From Aquificota bacterium (lineage in GTDB: Bacteria > Thermosulfidibacterota > Thermosulfidibacteria > Thermosulfidibacterales > B14-G1): a stretch of DNA of 14,474 nucleotides. The DNA lies in assembly GCA_015486015.1 (NCBI GenBank), contig WFSL01000012.1, positions 1 to 14,474 on the forward strand, in the 5' to 3' direction. The stretch's first letter is position 1. The number at the start of each line of letters is the position of its first letter. The notes under the pieces are model-generated. The model did not search any database and had not been told where the DNA came from. It was given only the letters and a program-made list of their open reading frames with translations. Of this stretch, positions 14,264 through 14,474 are shown piece after piece. Both the position numbers and the translations under genes were made by a program.

Positions 14264-14474
14264 TCTCCTCGGTCCTTCTATAAATGGCCTTTTTCACAGC
14301 CTGAGTTACAGTCCTTGCCATTGTTTCCCCTGCTTTTGTGTGACCCCCAACAAAGGTGATCTTGGGTCCAAAGCCACTTACAACAATGGCACCATCTGTC
14401 CCTGTACCGGTTGCCTGAAGTCCTGGGTTGTATGAGCTCCTGATATCCAGATCCTGGAAGGCGATGGTCTTTGC
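14235..14474 (-). CDS. cbiZ: Adenosylcobinamide amidohydrolase, CbiZ (C-terminal part, 5' truncated)
   Basis: The last 79 codons of a gene running off the window edge, in the frame starting at base 14474. CbiZ hydrolyses adenosylcobinamide to adenosylcobyric acid and aminopropanol, letting cells salvage corrinoids and exchange the nucleotide loop. The visible part has the family signatures SYNPGLQATGTGTDGAIVVS and, further on, FVGGHTKAGETMARTVTQAVKKAI, which match the TGTGTD and HTKxGE motifs of CbiZ; a tail of about 15 polar residues follows. It is the most upstream gene seen in the minus-strand operon and overlaps the radical SAM gene by 29 bases. Because CobU at the other end of the operon uses the same adenosylcobinamide substrate, the operon can send it along two routes. 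Partial, but the motifs are distinctive. Confidence 0.85.
   Translation of the reverse strand, partial: AKTIAFQDLDIRSSYNPGLQATGTGTDGAIVVSGFGPKITFVGGHTKAGETMARTVTQAVKKAIYRRTEENGEKKDPFS

Noticed and set aside
1-14474. CRISPR array, tRNA or rRNA genes
   Set aside because: No regularly spaced direct repeats, cloverleaf-like segments or conserved rRNA stretches were seen on reading either strand.

Overview
The window looks like chromosome of an anaerobic, acyl-CoA-degrading bacterium. A Desulfobacterota (deltaproteobacterial) or similar syntrophic or sulfate-reducing lineage is my best guess, inferred from gene content only. Two gene blocks converge on a short intergenic element near position 6430. 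No rRNA, tRNA, CRISPR array or transposase gene was found.

Block 1 (plus strand, 1-6321) is an acyl-CoA catabolism cluster. In order it holds the 3' end of an SCP2-type thiolase, a glutaryl-CoA dehydrogenase-like flavoprotein, a 205-base gap, the two subunits of a glutaconate-type (class I) CoA-transferase, a second acyl-CoA dehydrogenase lacking the usual catalytic Glu, and an NAD(P)-dependent aldehyde dehydrogenase. Junctions overlap or are tight and carry strong Shine-Dalgarno sequences. Together they suggest CoA activation, oxidation and thiolysis of a dicarboxylic or cyclic/branched acid. The transferase A subunit is cut by one in-frame TGA at 2301-2303. The frame stays open on both sides, and a hairpin that fits the bacterial SECIS pattern follows the TGA.

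Intergenic element (6322-6546): a perfect 23-bp inverted repeat at 6336-6358 and 6509-6531 encloses about 150 bases with two further hairpins. It fills the space between the converging stop codons and looks like a MITE or REP-type non-autonomous element.

Block 2 (minus strand, 14474 down to 6547) is one tightly packed corrinoid operon whose promoter lies outside the window. In transcription order: cbiZ 3' end, radical SAM protein, BtuF-like protein without a signal peptide, TrpD-like phosphoribosyltransferase, Zn-dependent alcohol dehydrogenase-type enzyme, second (paralogous) radical SAM protein, exported BtuF-like binding protein, BtuC-type permease, BtuD-type ATPase, cobU. CbiZ, CobU and BtuFCD tie the operon to corrinoid uptake and salvage. 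The middle genes (two radical SAM proteins, a TrpD-fold enzyme with altered acceptor-site residues, a dehydrogenase and a Cys-rich cytoplasmic BtuF) are not standard cobalamin salvage genes and may form an undescribed corrinoid-remodelling module. Base composition falls markedly in this middle part (about 9716-14235) compared with btuF1CD-cobU, which suggests a mosaic origin.
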